Part shown: piece after piece, positions 44,994-53,757 of the stretch | Layout: each line of letters opens with the position of its first letter | Position numbering within the stretch: the first letter of the stretch is position 1 | Origin: JAGSOU01 sp049974865 | GTDB lineage: Bacteria > Pseudomonadota > Alphaproteobacteria > Rhodobacterales > Rhodobacteraceae | Assembly: GCA_049974865.1 (NCBI GenBank) | Contig: JBNGCX010000012.1 | Span: 1-64,000, forward strand | DNA: 64,000 nt | Reading direction: 5' to 3' | Program-made: the position numbers and the translations under genes | Notes under the pieces: model-generated | What the model was told of the DNA's origin: nothing | Seen by the model: the letters and a program-made list of their open reading frames with translations, nothing else | The model's database searches: none

Positions 44994-45026
44994 CTTCTTC
45001 TGTTCGAAAATATCCCCGCCGGAGGC
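44994..45026 (-). repeat. 33-bp dispersed intergenic repeat, copy D
   Basis: Read on the minus strand it begins GCCTCCGGCGGGGATATTTT and ends CAGAAGAAG, the most divergent of the four copies. It begins 9 bp after the stop of the DUF815 gene and sits next to a double hairpin. Confidence 0.65.
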
Positions 45027-45027
45027 C

Positions 45028-45072
45028 CGAATTTTCTGCGAAAATTCGATTCGGTTTTTCGCAGAAAAACCG
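45028..45072. terminator. Twin 9-bp hairpins that can also pair with each other
   Basis: The first hairpin is CGAATTTTC-TGC-GAAAATTCG (45028-45048) and the second CGGTTTTTC-GCA-GAAAAACCG (45052-45072). TTTTCTGCGAAAA in the first can instead pair with TTTTCGCAGAAAA in the second (13 bp). It lies between convergent DUF815 and DUF2267 genes, so a bidirectional terminator is likely. Confidence 0.75.
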
Positions 45073-45081
45073 TGTCGGCGC

Positions 45082-45540
45082 CTAGATGATCCGCTGCTCC
45101 AGTTCCGACGGGTCCTCCACCTCCACCTGCCAGAACTCCGCCGCGCCGGCCGGGAAGGTGGCGAGCAGCGCGTCGAGCTCGGCCTGCCGCAGGCTGCGCC
45201 GCAACGCCCAGGCGGTGGCCTCGATGGCGTTGTCGGGCGTCAGGTTGTGATGCGACCGCACCGCCTGCGCCTCGCGGGTCAGCGCATCGCGCGGGGCGAA
45301 GGGCTCTGGCGGACGGCGCACGTCCCAGCCATGGATGAAGATCGCGCGCAGCACCGACGGCAAGAGGTCGGCAAAGGCGATCCCCTGTTCCGGCGTCAGG
45401 CGGCGGCGGAACACCTGGAACACGGCGTCCACCGCCGTGTAGGCCATGTTGTCCGAGGCCAGCCCCATCCGGTCCTTGGCGTCGTCCAGGAAGGCGCGGA
45501 ACTCCTTGCTGGCGTGGCGGTAGGTCCAGGGCATGGGCAT
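45082..45540 (-). CDS. DUF2267 protein
   Basis: This 152-residue helical protein fits DUF2267: YRHASKEFRAFLDDAKDRMGL at the N-terminus, then TAVDAVFQVFRRRLTPEQGIAFADLLP and the IFIHGWDV segment. Proteins of this family are small, often present in several copies, and have no proven function. It ends before the twin hairpins and begins 17 bp from the stop of the LysM gene, so a common transcript with the upstream minus-strand genes is possible. Confidence 0.85.
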   Translation of the reverse strand: MPMPWTYRHASKEFRAFLDDAKDRMGLASDNMAYTAVDAVFQVFRRRLTPEQGIAFADLLPSVLRAIFIHGWDVRRPPEPFAPRDALTREAQAVRSHHNLTPDNAIEATAWALRRSLRQAELDALLATFPAGAAEFWQVEVEDPSELEQRII

Positions 45541-45557
45541 GGCCGCCGCCCCCCGCG

Positions 45558-46718
45558 TCAGTTCAGGAAGGGCATCGGGTCGACGCTTTCAAAACCGCGC
45601 CGGACCTCGAAATGCAGGAAGGCCGGATCGCCCGCGCGCACTTCGGCCACCTGCTGGCCGCGCTTGACCTTGTCGCCTTTCTTGACCTTGATGCCGTCGA
45701 TATTTGCATAGACCGTCAGCAGGTTGTCCTCGTGGCGCAGCACCAGGATCGGCACCTGGTCGGTGTCGCGGGTGATGGCGGCCACGGTGCCGGCATCGGC
45801 CGCCACCACGGCGCTGCCCGCCGCGGCCGAAATGTCGATCCCGTCATTCTTCTTCTTCTCGTAGCCGCGAATGATCTTGCCCTTCACCGGCATGCTCATC
45901 CGTGCGCTGCTGGTCTTTTCCTCTTCCAGTTCGGGCGAGGGCAAGGCGGCGCTCTGCACCGCTTCGGCGGCGGGGGCACTGTCGCGCGGCAGCGGCTTGG
46001 CGGCCGAGGGCGGCGTCGGCGTGGGCGAGCCTTCGCCCGGCGCGGTCGTGGCCTCGGGGTCCGCCGGCGGCGGGGCCGAGGCGGCCACCGGGATCAGCAG
46101 ATACTGCCCCTCGCGCACGGTAAGGTCGGGGCCGAGGCCGTTCCACTCAGCCAGCGAGCGCACCGAAACATTGTAGAGCCGGGCGATGGAATAGGCGGTC
46201 TCGCCGCGCTCCACCTTGTGCCGGATCGGCTCTTCGCCCACGGCCACCTTGGGGCCGCCGTCGCGCGGGGTGACGGTGGTCTGCGGGCCGGCGCGCTCGA
46301 TGGCGTCGCCGGCGATGGTGGCGATGTCGATCTGCTCGGGCGAGCGGATCGGGCCGGTGGTGGGCGAGCCGGTCGCGGGCGAGGGCTCGGCCACGCGGCC
46401 GGGCAGGGCCAGGATTTCGCCGGGGCGCAGCGCGACGCCGGGCGAAATGCCGTTATGCGCGCTCAACTCCTCGGGGCTGAGGCCCACGCGCGCGGCCACG
46501 TCGGCCACGGTGTCGCCGCGGCGCGCCACCACCACCTGGTAATTGGGATAGGAGATCACCCCGCGGTCGTCGGGCTCGGGGCGCGGGGCGCTGCGTCGGA
46601 TCACCGCCGCCGTGGTGTCGGCGTCGGTGTTGCGCAGGTCGAAATCGAAGCCGGTCGTCTGGCAGCCGGCCAGGACCACAAGGGCCGTGGCGGTCAGCAG
46701 GGGGCGGAGGGATGGCAT
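45558..46718 (-). CDS. nlpD: LysM / degenerate M23 (LytM) lipoprotein, NlpD-like
   Basis: This 386-residue lipoprotein has lipobox LAGC with the acyl cysteine near residue 19. Two LysM peptidoglycan-binding modules follow (about 60-105, with RRGDTVADVAARVGL, and about 165-210, with VERGETAYSIARLYNV). A Pro/Ala-rich linker then leads to a C-terminal LytM/M23 fold. The zinc ligands of active M23 enzymes are missing: the first motif is NDGIDIS where HxGID is usual, and HLHFE reads FLHFE. Such degenerate LytM proteins (NlpD, EnvC) activate cell-wall amidases during division. Start 46718 begins the signal peptide. nlpD next to pcm and surE is a well-known order. Confidence 0.92.
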   Translation of the reverse strand: MPSLRPLLTATALVVLAGCQTTGFDFDLRNTDADTTAAVIRRSAPRPEPDDRGVISYPNYQVVVARRGDTVADVAARVGLSPEELSAHNGISPGVALRPGEILALPGRVAEPSPATGSPTTGPIRSPEQIDIATIAGDAIERAGPQTTVTPRDGGPKVAVGEEPIRHKVERGETAYSIARLYNVSVRSLAEWNGLGPDLTVREGQYLLIPVAASAPPPADPEATTAPGEGSPTPTPPSAAKPLPRDSAPAAEAVQSAALPSPELEEEKTSSARMSMPVKGKIIRGYEKKKNDGIDISAAAGSAVVAADAGTVAAITRDTDQVPILVLRHEDNLLTVYANIDGIKVKKGDKVKRGQQVAEVRAGDPAFLHFEVRRGFESVDPMPFLN

Positions 46719-46767
46719 TGCTCTGTCCTCTTGGCGGGGGCCCTTGTTGGCCGGGCGCGTCCCATGT

Positions 46768-47409
46768 CTACTCCTGTCCGAGCCCCTCCAGAAGCGGCAC
46801 GAAGCGCACCTGGCGGAGCTCCTGATACTCGAATCCATCGGGCGTGCGGGTGACCTTGATCAGGCTCTGCACCGCATCAGACTGGCCCACGGGCACCACC
46901 ATGATACCGCCCTCGCGCAGCTGCGCCAAGAGCGGCCCAGGCGGATCCTCGGCCGCGGCGGTCACGATGATGCGGTCGAAGGGGGCCTGCTCGGGCAGCC
47001 CGTGCGAGCCGTCGGCGGCAATGGCGGTGACATTGGTCAGACCCAGCTTCTCGAACGTCTTCTGCGCGTCGCGCACCAGCCGCCGGTAGCGTTCCACCGT
47101 GTAGACCCGCCGCGCCAGCTGGCTGAGGACCGCGGCCTGATAGCCCGAGCCGGTGCCCACCTCCAGCACCTTGTCGCGCGGCTGCACGTTCAGCGCCTGG
47201 GTCATCAGCGCCACCACCGAGGGCTGGCTGATGGTCTGGCCGCAGGAAATCGGCAGCGGCATGTCCTCATACGCGCGGCCGCTGAACAGCCCGCGCACGA
47301 AATCGCCGCGGTCGATCCGCTCCATCGCGGTCAGGACACGGGTATCGGTCACCCCCTTGGAGCGGAGCGCGAACAGGAACTGCATTTTCCGTTCGGCGGC
47401 CGAGGTCAT
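46768..47409 (-). CDS. pcm: Protein-L-isoaspartate O-methyltransferase
   Basis: This 213-residue SAM-dependent enzyme repairs isoaspartyl residues in aged proteins. Motif I is VGTGSGYQAAVLSQLARRVYTVE, preceded by the ISCGQTISQPSVVALM region that binds the substrate. Post-motif residues AADGSHGLPEQAPFDRIIVTAA are present. It overlaps surE by ATGA, the standard surE-pcm coupling. Confidence 0.96.
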   Translation of the reverse strand: MTSAAERKMQFLFALRSKGVTDTRVLTAMERIDRGDFVRGLFSGRAYEDMPLPISCGQTISQPSVVALMTQALNVQPRDKVLEVGTGSGYQAAVLSQLARRVYTVERYRRLVRDAQKTFEKLGLTNVTAIAADGSHGLPEQAPFDRIIVTAAAEDPPGPLLAQLREGGIMVVPVGQSDAVQSLIKVTRTPDGFEYQELRQVRFVPLLEGLGQE

Positions 47410-48194
47410 TCCAACTGCTCTTTCAGGCGCGTTATTGTGTCATGGGCGGTCAGGTCGGCGCGCATCGGCGTGACCGAGATAAAGCCTTCCAGGTTGTCGG
47501 CCACATCCGTCCCCGGCGCGGTGGGCGTGTGCTGTGCGCCGCCCTTGATCCACAGGAACTTGCGCCCCGAGGGCGAGGTATGCGGCTCCACCCCGAAAAA
47601 GGCGTCGCGGCGATAGCCTTGCGGGCTGACCCGCAGGCCCTTGACGTCGGTCCCGCGCAGCGGCGGGAAGTTGACGTTGTAGAACAGCCGGTAATCCGCG
47701 CCGTGGTCCCAGACGCCGCGTTCCAGCAGCGCGCGCACGGTGGCCGCGCCGTGCTGGGCCGCGGCCTCGAACCGGTAGGGCTCGGAAAAATTCTCGGGGC
47801 CCAGGTATTGCGACAGGGCAATGGCGGGCAGGCCCTGCAGCGCGGCTTCCATCGCGCCGCCCAGCGTGCCGGAATACAGCGCGTTCTCGCCCGAGTTGTT
47901 GCCCCGGTTCACGCCCGACAGCACCAGGTTGGGGGGCGTGTCGGCCATCACGTCGTGCAGCCCCGCCAGCACGCAGTCGGCGGGCGAGCCCTCGGCCGCG
48001 TAGCGGCGCTCGCCCAGCTCGGCGATCATCATCGGGTGGGTGTAGGAGATCTTGTGCGCGACGCCCGACTGCTCGAAGGCGGGGGCGACGGTCCAGACCT
48101 CGCCGCCGGGGCCGGCGATCTCCGACGCGATGGCGTGCAGCACCTTCAGCCCCGGTGCGTTGATGCCGTCGTCATTGGTGATCAGAATGCGCAT
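47406..48194 (-). CDS. surE: 5'/3'-nucleotidase SurE
   Basis: This 262-residue metal-dependent nucleotidase removes phosphate from nucleoside monophosphates and is linked to stationary-phase survival. The N-terminal RILITNDDGINAPGLKVL carries the metal-binding Asp pair. VLSGVNRGNNSGENALYSGTLGGAMEA (in parts) carries further conserved Ser/Asn residues. The length is normal. In many relatives serS lies upstream; here the next gene is an SDR 104 bp away. Confidence 0.96.
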   Translation of the reverse strand: MRILITNDDGINAPGLKVLHAIASEIAGPGGEVWTVAPAFEQSGVAHKISYTHPMMIAELGERRYAAEGSPADCVLAGLHDVMADTPPNLVLSGVNRGNNSGENALYSGTLGGAMEAALQGLPAIALSQYLGPENFSEPYRFEAAAQHGAATVRALLERGVWDHGADYRLFYNVNFPPLRGTDVKGLRVSPQGYRRDAFFGVEPHTSPSGRKFLWIKGGAQHTPTAPGTDVADNLEGFISVTPMRADLTAHDTITRLKEQLE

Positions 48195-48298
48195 GGATGC
48201 CCGCCCGTATTGCTTTTCCCCTCAATAGGGCAGGCCGGGCGGGGCAGCAAGCGGTGTGACGCGCGCACCCGGGACTGTGGCCCGGCTGCGCCGCAGGC

Positions 48299-48946
48299 TC
48301 AGCCCAGGGCGGCGATCAGGCGCCCGGCCTCGGCCGAGGGCGGGCTCAGCGTGCTGCGGTCCTCGCCGGGATAAAAACGGGCGCGGGTGGCCGTGGGCAT
48401 CGGGTTGGGCGTGAACGAGATCACGCGCGGGCTCTGGGCCTTCTCGGTCTCCGCCGCCCAGGCGCCGTAGAGCGCCCGCTGCGCCGCCTTGGCCGCCGCG
48501 TAGGCGCCCAGGAACTTGCCCTCGGCCGGGTCGTCCACATGGACGGCAATGCCGCCTTCGGCGGCCTGCAGCAGCGGCGAGACATAGGGGATCAGCCGAC
48601 CCGTGGCGGTGATGCCGGTCTCCACGACCTTCTTCCAGTCCTTCTCGTCCAGATGGTCGGCCGGAGTCAGCGGCGGGACGTGGATGGCGGTGTGCACCCA
48701 CAGGTCCAGCTTGCCCCAGCGGTCGTGGATGGAGCGGCACAGGTGCTGCATCGCCGCCGCCTCGGTCACGTCCATCGGCGCCAGCGTGGCGCTGCCGCCC
48801 GCCTTCTGGATGCGGTCGTCGAGCTCCTCCAGCGCGCCGGTGGTGCGCGCCACGGCGAGGACGTGGTGGGTGGGGGCCAGGGCCTCGGCCACGGCCGCGC
48901 CAAATCCGCGCGAGGCGCCGGTGATCAGGGCGATGCGGTCGGTCAT
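48299..48946 (-). CDS. SDR-family NAD(P)-dependent oxidoreductase
   Basis: This 215-residue protein has TGASRGFGAAVAEAL (10-24) and the rest of an SDR fold, with YAAAKAAQRAL as the YxxxK active-site motif. It is shorter than usual at the C-terminus. ATG 48946 is used; a TTG one codon earlier is in the same frame. It follows purF with 31 bp between, a layout I recall for related bacteria. The substrate is unknown. Confidence 0.88.
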   Translation of the reverse strand: MTDRIALITGASRGFGAAVAEALAPTHHVLAVARTTGALEELDDRIQKAGGSATLAPMDVTEAAAMQHLCRSIHDRWGKLDLWVHTAIHVPPLTPADHLDEKDWKKVVETGITATGRLIPYVSPLLQAAEGGIAVHVDDPAEGKFLGAYAAAKAAQRALYGAWAAETEKAQSPRVISFTPNPMPTATRARFYPGEDRSTLSPPSAEAGRLIAALG

Positions 48947-48977
48947 CAATGCAATCCTATGCGCTGGGGGCAGGGGC

Positions 48978-50444
48978 TTACTCGGCCGCCTTCACCTGGA
49001 AACCCTTCTCGATCATGTCCGAGGGGGCCACCGGGTATTCGCCCGAGAAGCAGGCGTCGCAATATTGCGGGCAGGTGGCGTCGCGCCCCCCGGCCTCGCC
49101 CACCGCGCGGTAGAGCCCGTCGAGCGAGATGAAGCGCAGGCTGTCCACGCCCAGATGCTCGCGCATCTCGTCCTCGGTCATGGTGGCGGCCAGTAGCTTT
49201 TCGCGCTTGGGCGTGTCCACGCCGTAGAAGCAGGGCCAGGCCGTGGGCGGGCTGGCGATGCGGAAATGCACCTCTTTCGCCCCGGCATCCAGGATCATCT
49301 CCTTGATCTTGCGCGAGGTGGTGCCGCGCACCACCGAGTCGTCGACCAGGATCACCCGCTTGCCGCGGATCAGCGCGCGGTTGACGTTCAGCTTCAGCCG
49401 CACGCCCATGTTGCGGATCTGCTCGGTCGGCTCGATGAAGGTCCGGCCCATATACTGGTTGCGGATGATCCCCATGGCGTAGGGGATGCCCGATTGCAGC
49501 GAATAGCCGATGGCGGCCGGGGTGCCGCTGTCGGGCACCGGGCAGACGAGATCGGCGTCGACCGGCGCCTCCTTGGCCAGTTCGCGGCCGATGCTCTCGC
49601 GGGTCTCGTAGACCGAGCGGCCACCGAGGATGCTATCGGGCCGCGAGAAATAGACATGCTCGAAGATGCAGAACTTAGAGGGGGCCTTTTCGAAGGGGCG
49701 GAAGGATTCGACGCCGTCCTCCTCGGTGATGACCACCATCTCGCCCGGATCGATCTCGCGCACGAACTCGGCACCGATGATGTCCAGCGCGCAGGTCTCC
49801 GAGCTCAGCACCCATCCCTCGCTCAGGCGGCCCAGCACCAGCGGGCGCACGCCCAGCGGGTCGCGCACGCCGATCAGCTTGGTCCGGGTCATGGCCACGA
49901 CCGAGAAGGCGCCCTCGACCCGGCGCAGCGCGTCCTTCATCCGCTCCACGATATTGCGCTGGAGGGAGCGCGCCATCAGGTGGATGATGCATTCGCTGTC
50001 CGAGGACGACTGGAAGATCGAGCCGCGCTCGATCAGTTCGCGGCGCAGCGCCTCGGCATTGGTGATGTTGCCGTTATGGGCGATCGCCGCGCCGCCCATC
50101 GAGAACTCGCCGAAGAAGGGCTGCACGTCGCGGATCGCCGTCGGCCCCTTGGACCCGGCGGTGGAATAACGCACATGGCCGATGGCCAGCGACCCGGGCA
50201 GGGTCTCCATCAGGCTGGCCTTGGTGAAGTTGTCGCGGACATAGCCGAAGCGCCGGGCCGAGTTGAAGCCGCTTTCCGGCGCGTAGGAAACGATGCCGCC
50301 CGCTTCCTGGCCGCGATGTTGCAGCGCGTGCAGGCCGAGGGCGACGAAATTGGCGGCTTCGGTCACGCCGACCACGCCGTAGACGCCGCATTCCTCTTTC
50401 AGCTTGTCATCATCAAAGGGGTGGCTGGGGGGCATCTCGCGCAT
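48978..50444 (-). CDS. purF: Amidophosphoribosyltransferase
   Basis: This 488-residue enzyme makes 5-phosphoribosylamine from PRPP and glutamine, the first committed step of purine synthesis. C19 (EECGVYGVVGV) is the N-terminal nucleophile of the glutaminase domain and would be exposed by removal of an 18-residue propeptide. The PRPP-binding motif VILVDDSVVRGTT is present in the C-terminal half. ATG 50444 follows GGAG by nine bases; ATG 50435 is a possible alternative. cvpA lies upstream, matching the usual cvpA-purF pairing. Confidence 0.96.
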   Translation of the reverse strand: MREMPPSHPFDDDKLKEECGVYGVVGVTEAANFVALGLHALQHRGQEAGGIVSYAPESGFNSARRFGYVRDNFTKASLMETLPGSLAIGHVRYSTAGSKGPTAIRDVQPFFGEFSMGGAAIAHNGNITNAEALRRELIERGSIFQSSSDSECIIHLMARSLQRNIVERMKDALRRVEGAFSVVAMTRTKLIGVRDPLGVRPLVLGRLSEGWVLSSETCALDIIGAEFVREIDPGEMVVITEEDGVESFRPFEKAPSKFCIFEHVYFSRPDSILGGRSVYETRESIGRELAKEAPVDADLVCPVPDSGTPAAIGYSLQSGIPYAMGIIRNQYMGRTFIEPTEQIRNMGVRLKLNVNRALIRGKRVILVDDSVVRGTTSRKIKEMILDAGAKEVHFRIASPPTAWPCFYGVDTPKREKLLAATMTEDEMREHLGVDSLRFISLDGLYRAVGEAGGRDATCPQYCDACFSGEYPVAPSDMIEKGFQVKAAE

Positions 50445-50547
50445 CAGGCAAGGCTCCGAATCCGTGGTGAGGGGTTGGCCCCTATCTAGTGGCTCTCGTG
50501 TCGAGTGTCACGAAAGGATCACAAATCTTTTTCCGCGCTGCGGCGTG

Positions 50548-51108
50548 TCACTCTGCCACGCCGCAGTCGCCGACCAGCTCTTCATACTTTCCGGTCAGCC
50601 AGCCCAGGGCCTCTTCGGGGCTGTTTTCCTCGATATGCCGGGTGAGGTTGGCGAACACCTCGGCCGAGCGGCTGTTGTCCACCATCGGCACCTCTTCGGT
50701 GGCCATCACCGTGCCGTAGACGAAGAAGGCCACCGCGACCAGCACGATCCCGCGCAGCACGCCGAAGAGAAAGCCCAGCCCCTGGTCCAGCCCGCCCAGG
50801 GCAGAGCGCTGCACCAGCGTTGAGAAGAGCGGCGTGAAGATCGACACCACCACCAGCGCCAGCGCGAAGACCGCGGCGAAGGAAGCGATGATCGAGATCT
50901 CGCAGCTGTCGCCCAGGAAATCGCCCAGCACCGGGATCTGCCTGACCAGCGGCTCGGCCTGCGGCGCGAAGATGAAGGCCAGCACGGCCGCCGCGATCCA
51001 GCCGACGATGGCCATGGCCTCGCGCATCAGGCCGCGCGAATAGGCCAGAACGGCCGACAGGATGATGACCGCGGCGACGACCGCGTCGATGATGGTGAAA
51101 CCTTCCAT
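50548..51108 (-). CDS. cvpA: CvpA family membrane protein
   Basis: This 186-residue membrane protein has four hydrophobic helices (starting FTIIDAVVAAVIILSAVLAYSRGLMRE). CvpA was named for colicin V production and is widely linked to purF. ATG 51108 (MEGFTIID) with GAGAGAACGC upstream is chosen; the frame could open at 51135, which would overlap radA by 4 bp. An acidic C-terminal tail ends GDCGVAE. Confidence 0.92.
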   Translation of the reverse strand: MEGFTIIDAVVAAVIILSAVLAYSRGLMREAMAIVGWIAAAVLAFIFAPQAEPLVRQIPVLGDFLGDSCEISIIASFAAVFALALVVVSIFTPLFSTLVQRSALGGLDQGLGFLFGVLRGIVLVAVAFFVYGTVMATEEVPMVDNSRSAEVFANLTRHIEENSPEEALGWLTGKYEELVGDCGVAE

Positions 51109-51131
51109 GCGTTCTCTCGCTCCTCCGGCGC

Positions 51132-52502
51132 TCAACCAGCCCCGAACATCTCTCCTACAAAGGCGGTCAGGTCAGGCATCGAACGTACCTTCAACCCGGC
51201 TGGTGCCCCGCCAAGCTTGCTGCGCGCCGGGGCGATTGCCTGTGAGAAACCAAGTTTTTGCGCTTCTTTCAACCTGTTTTCCGTTTGACTCACGGGGCGC
51301 AAGGCCCCGGAAAGGCTGATTTCTCCGAAAAGCACGGTATCGGTCGGCAATGCCACATCCTCGCGCGCCGACAGAAGGGCGGCCGCCACGGCCAGGTCGG
51401 CGGCCGGCTCGGTGACCTTCATGCCGCCGGCCACGTTGAGGAAGACGTCGAGCCCGGCAAAGGGGATGCCGCAGCGCGATTCCAGCACCGCCAGCGTGGT
51501 CGACAGCCGCCCCGCGTCCAGCCCCACCACCGTGCGCCGGGGCGTGCCCAGCGGCGAGGGCGCGACCAGCGCCTGCACCTCGGTCAGCACGGGGCGGGTG
51601 CCCTCGATGCCGGCGAAGACGGCGGCGCCGGGGGCGGGGTTGTCGCGTTCCGACAGGAACAGGGCCGAGGGGTTGGTGACCTCGCTCAGCCCCATGCCGG
51701 TCATCTCGAACACGCCGATCTCGTCGGCCGGGCCGAAGCGGTTTTTCACCGCGCGCAGGATGCGGAACTGGTGGCCGCGCTCGCCCTCGAAGTAAAGCAC
51801 GGTGTCCACCATGTGCTCGACCACGCGGGGGCCGGCGATCTGGCCCTCCTTGGTGACATGGCCGACCAGCATCACCGCCGTGCCGCGCCGCTTGGCGAAT
51901 GTGGTCAGTTCATGCGCCGCGGCGCGCACCTGGGAGACCGAGCCCGGCGCGCTTTCCACGTTGTCCGCCCACATGGTCTGGATCGAGTCGATGATGGCGA
52001 GGTCCGGCTTTTCGGCCTCCAGCGTGGTCAGGATGTCGCGCAGGTTGGTCTCGGTCGCCAGTTTCACCGGCGCATCCGCAAGCCCCAGCCGCTGCGCGCG
52101 CATCCGCACCTGGGCGCTGGCCTCTTCGCCCGAGACATAGACGCAGGACAGCCCCGCACGGGCAAAGGCCGCCGCGCCCTGCAGCAGCAGGGTCGACTTG
52201 CCGATCCCCGGATCGCCGCCCACCAGGATGGCCGAGGCCGGCACCAGCCCGCCGCCGAGCACCCGGTCAAGCTCCGCCAGGCCCGAGCCGGTGCGCGGCG
52301 GCGGCGTTTCCTCGGTCGACAGGTCACCCAGGGGCAGGGTGCGCCCGCGCTGCGCGCCCAGCGATTTCGACGACGGCCCCGCCGACAGCGGCGCCTCCTC
52401 GACGATCGAGTTCCACGCGCCGCAGGCGTCGCAGCGCCCGGCCCATTTCTTGTGGGTCGCCCCGCAGGCGGAGCAGGTGAAGGAGGTGGTCGGTTTCGCC
52501 AT
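51132..52502 (-). CDS. radA: DNA repair protein RadA
   Basis: This 456-residue RecA-related ATPase aids branch migration and repair. The N-terminal zinc finger is CSACGATHKKWAGRCDACG, Walker A GGDPGIGKSTLLLQ, the RadA-specific KNRFGPADEIGVFEM follows, and a Lon-like C-terminal domain is present. All parts are full length. It sits between the PqiA-like gene and cvpA. Confidence 0.96.
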   Translation of the reverse strand: MAKPTTSFTCSACGATHKKWAGRCDACGAWNSIVEEAPLSAGPSSKSLGAQRGRTLPLGDLSTEETPPPRTGSGLAELDRVLGGGLVPASAILVGGDPGIGKSTLLLQGAAAFARAGLSCVYVSGEEASAQVRMRAQRLGLADAPVKLATETNLRDILTTLEAEKPDLAIIDSIQTMWADNVESAPGSVSQVRAAAHELTTFAKRRGTAVMLVGHVTKEGQIAGPRVVEHMVDTVLYFEGERGHQFRILRAVKNRFGPADEIGVFEMTGMGLSEVTNPSALFLSERDNPAPGAAVFAGIEGTRPVLTEVQALVAPSPLGTPRRTVVGLDAGRLSTTLAVLESRCGIPFAGLDVFLNVAGGMKVTEPAADLAVAAALLSAREDVALPTDTVLFGEISLSGALRPVSQTENRLKEAQKLGFSQAIAPARSKLGGAPAGLKVRSMPDLTAFVGEMFGAG

Positions 52503-52511
52503 GCCCCCGGT

Positions 52512-52964
52512 CTAGCCTCCCACGCCCCGCCGCCGCAAGCGCTCGGTCGCGATGGAGATGCCCAGCGAGGTGAGGATGCAGAAGGTGAAGAGGTAGAGGC
52601 CCCAGGCCGTTTCCACCTTGCCGACACCCACGCCCTTGGCGATGACGATATAAAGCGCGATGAGGAAGATATCGGCCATGGCCAGCTTGCTGAGCACATG
52701 GATCGCCGGGATCAGCCGCGGCGAGGCCAGGCGGAAATGGATCAGCGCCAGGCCGATGGTCTTCACGTAAGGTGCGAAGAGGGCGAAGAGGGTGACCAGA
52801 AGGGCGAGGAAGACGTCGGTTTCCCACAGGCTCTGCAGGCCCGAGACCACGCTGATCTCGCTCATCCCGAACAGCGGTAGGAGGCCGGCGCGCAGCAGCG
52901 GCGCGAACCAAGCGATGGGGAAGAGGAGGAGAAGGGCGAGGTTGGCGAGGCGGAGGATTTGCAT
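52512..52964 (-). CDS. Paraquat-inducible protein A (PqiA-like) membrane protein
   Basis: This 150-residue protein with four membrane helices matches the PqiA-domain family (one domain). It contains the region KTIGLALIHFRLASPRL and DIFLIALYIVIAKG. A GTG at 52976 is an alternative start; AGGTG is better spaced to ATG 52964. PqiA proteins act with MCE/Mla-type lipid transport in other bacteria, and mlaF and mlaE are the next genes upstream. A link to outer-membrane lipid trafficking is therefore reasonable, but not shown. Confidence 0.88.
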   Translation of the reverse strand: MQILRLANLALLLLFPIAWFAPLLRAGLLPLFGMSEISVVSGLQSLWETDVFLALLVTLFALFAPYVKTIGLALIHFRLASPRLIPAIHVLSKLAMADIFLIALYIVIAKGVGVGKVETAWGLYLFTFCILTSLGISIATERLRRRGVGG

Positions 52965-53010
52965 GATGCTCAACACCTAGGCCAGCGCGAGCCGCATCCC
53001 AATCGGAACT

Positions 53011-53757
53011 TCACCGCACCGCCTCGATCGGCCCCTCGGCGCGGCCGTTGATGAACTGGTCGAGGTAGGGGTCGCCCGAACTGTCCATCTGGCTGACCGG
53101 CCCCGACCACTTGATCACCCCGTCATGCAGCATGGCCACGTCGTCGGCGATGGCGCGCACCGAGGTCATGTCGTGGGTGATGGTCATGGCCGTCGCCCCC
53201 ATCTCCACCACGATCTCGCGGATCAGCTCGTTGATCACGCCCGCCATGATGGGGTCGAGGCCCGTGGTGGGCTCGTCGAAAAAGATGATCTGCGGCTCGG
53301 CGGCGATGGCGCGGGCCAGCCCCACGCGTTTCTGCATGCCGCCCGACAGCTCGGCCGGGTAAAGGTCGGCCACGTCCGCGCTCAGCCCCACGCGGCGCAG
53401 TTTCTCGATGGCGATTTCGCGCGCCTCGTCCTTGGGCCGCTTGAGCGAGCCGCGCAGCAGGCGGAAGGCCACGTTCTGCCAGACGGTGAGGCTGTCGAAC
53501 AGCGCCGCGCCCTGGAACAGCATGCCGAAATGGGCCAGGAATTCGTCGCGCTCCTGCGTGGTGACGTCCTTGCCGTCCAGCAGGATGGTGCCCGCGTCGG
53601 GCTTGATCAGCCCGAGGATGCATTTCAGCAGCACCGACTTGCCCGTGCCCGAGCCGCCGATGATCACCATGCTTTCGCCGGTGGGCACCTTCAGGTCGAT
53701 CCCTTGCAGCACCTTCTTGGCGCCGAAAGCCTTATGCACATCCCTCAGTTCGATCAT
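53011..53757 (-). CDS. mlaF: Mla-type phospholipid transport ATPase
   Basis: This 248-residue ABC ATPase has Walker A IGGSGTGKSVLLKC, Q-loop LFQGAALFDSLTVWQNVAF, signature LSGGMQKRVGLARAI and Walker B IIFFDEPTTGLDP. The last motif with TGLDP and the IMAGVIN continuation is characteristic of MlaF/Ttg2A. It overlaps mlaE (ATGA). It powers lipid transfer between membranes with MlaE and MlaD; MlaD is not in this window. Confidence 0.93.
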   Translation of the reverse strand: MIELRDVHKAFGAKKVLQGIDLKVPTGESMVIIGGSGTGKSVLLKCILGLIKPDAGTILLDGKDVTTQERDEFLAHFGMLFQGAALFDSLTVWQNVAFRLLRGSLKRPKDEAREIAIEKLRRVGLSADVADLYPAELSGGMQKRVGLARAIAAEPQIIFFDEPTTGLDPIMAGVINELIREIVVEMGATAMTITHDMTSVRAIADDVAMLHDGVIKWSGPVSQMDSSGDPYLDQFINGRAEGPIEAVR

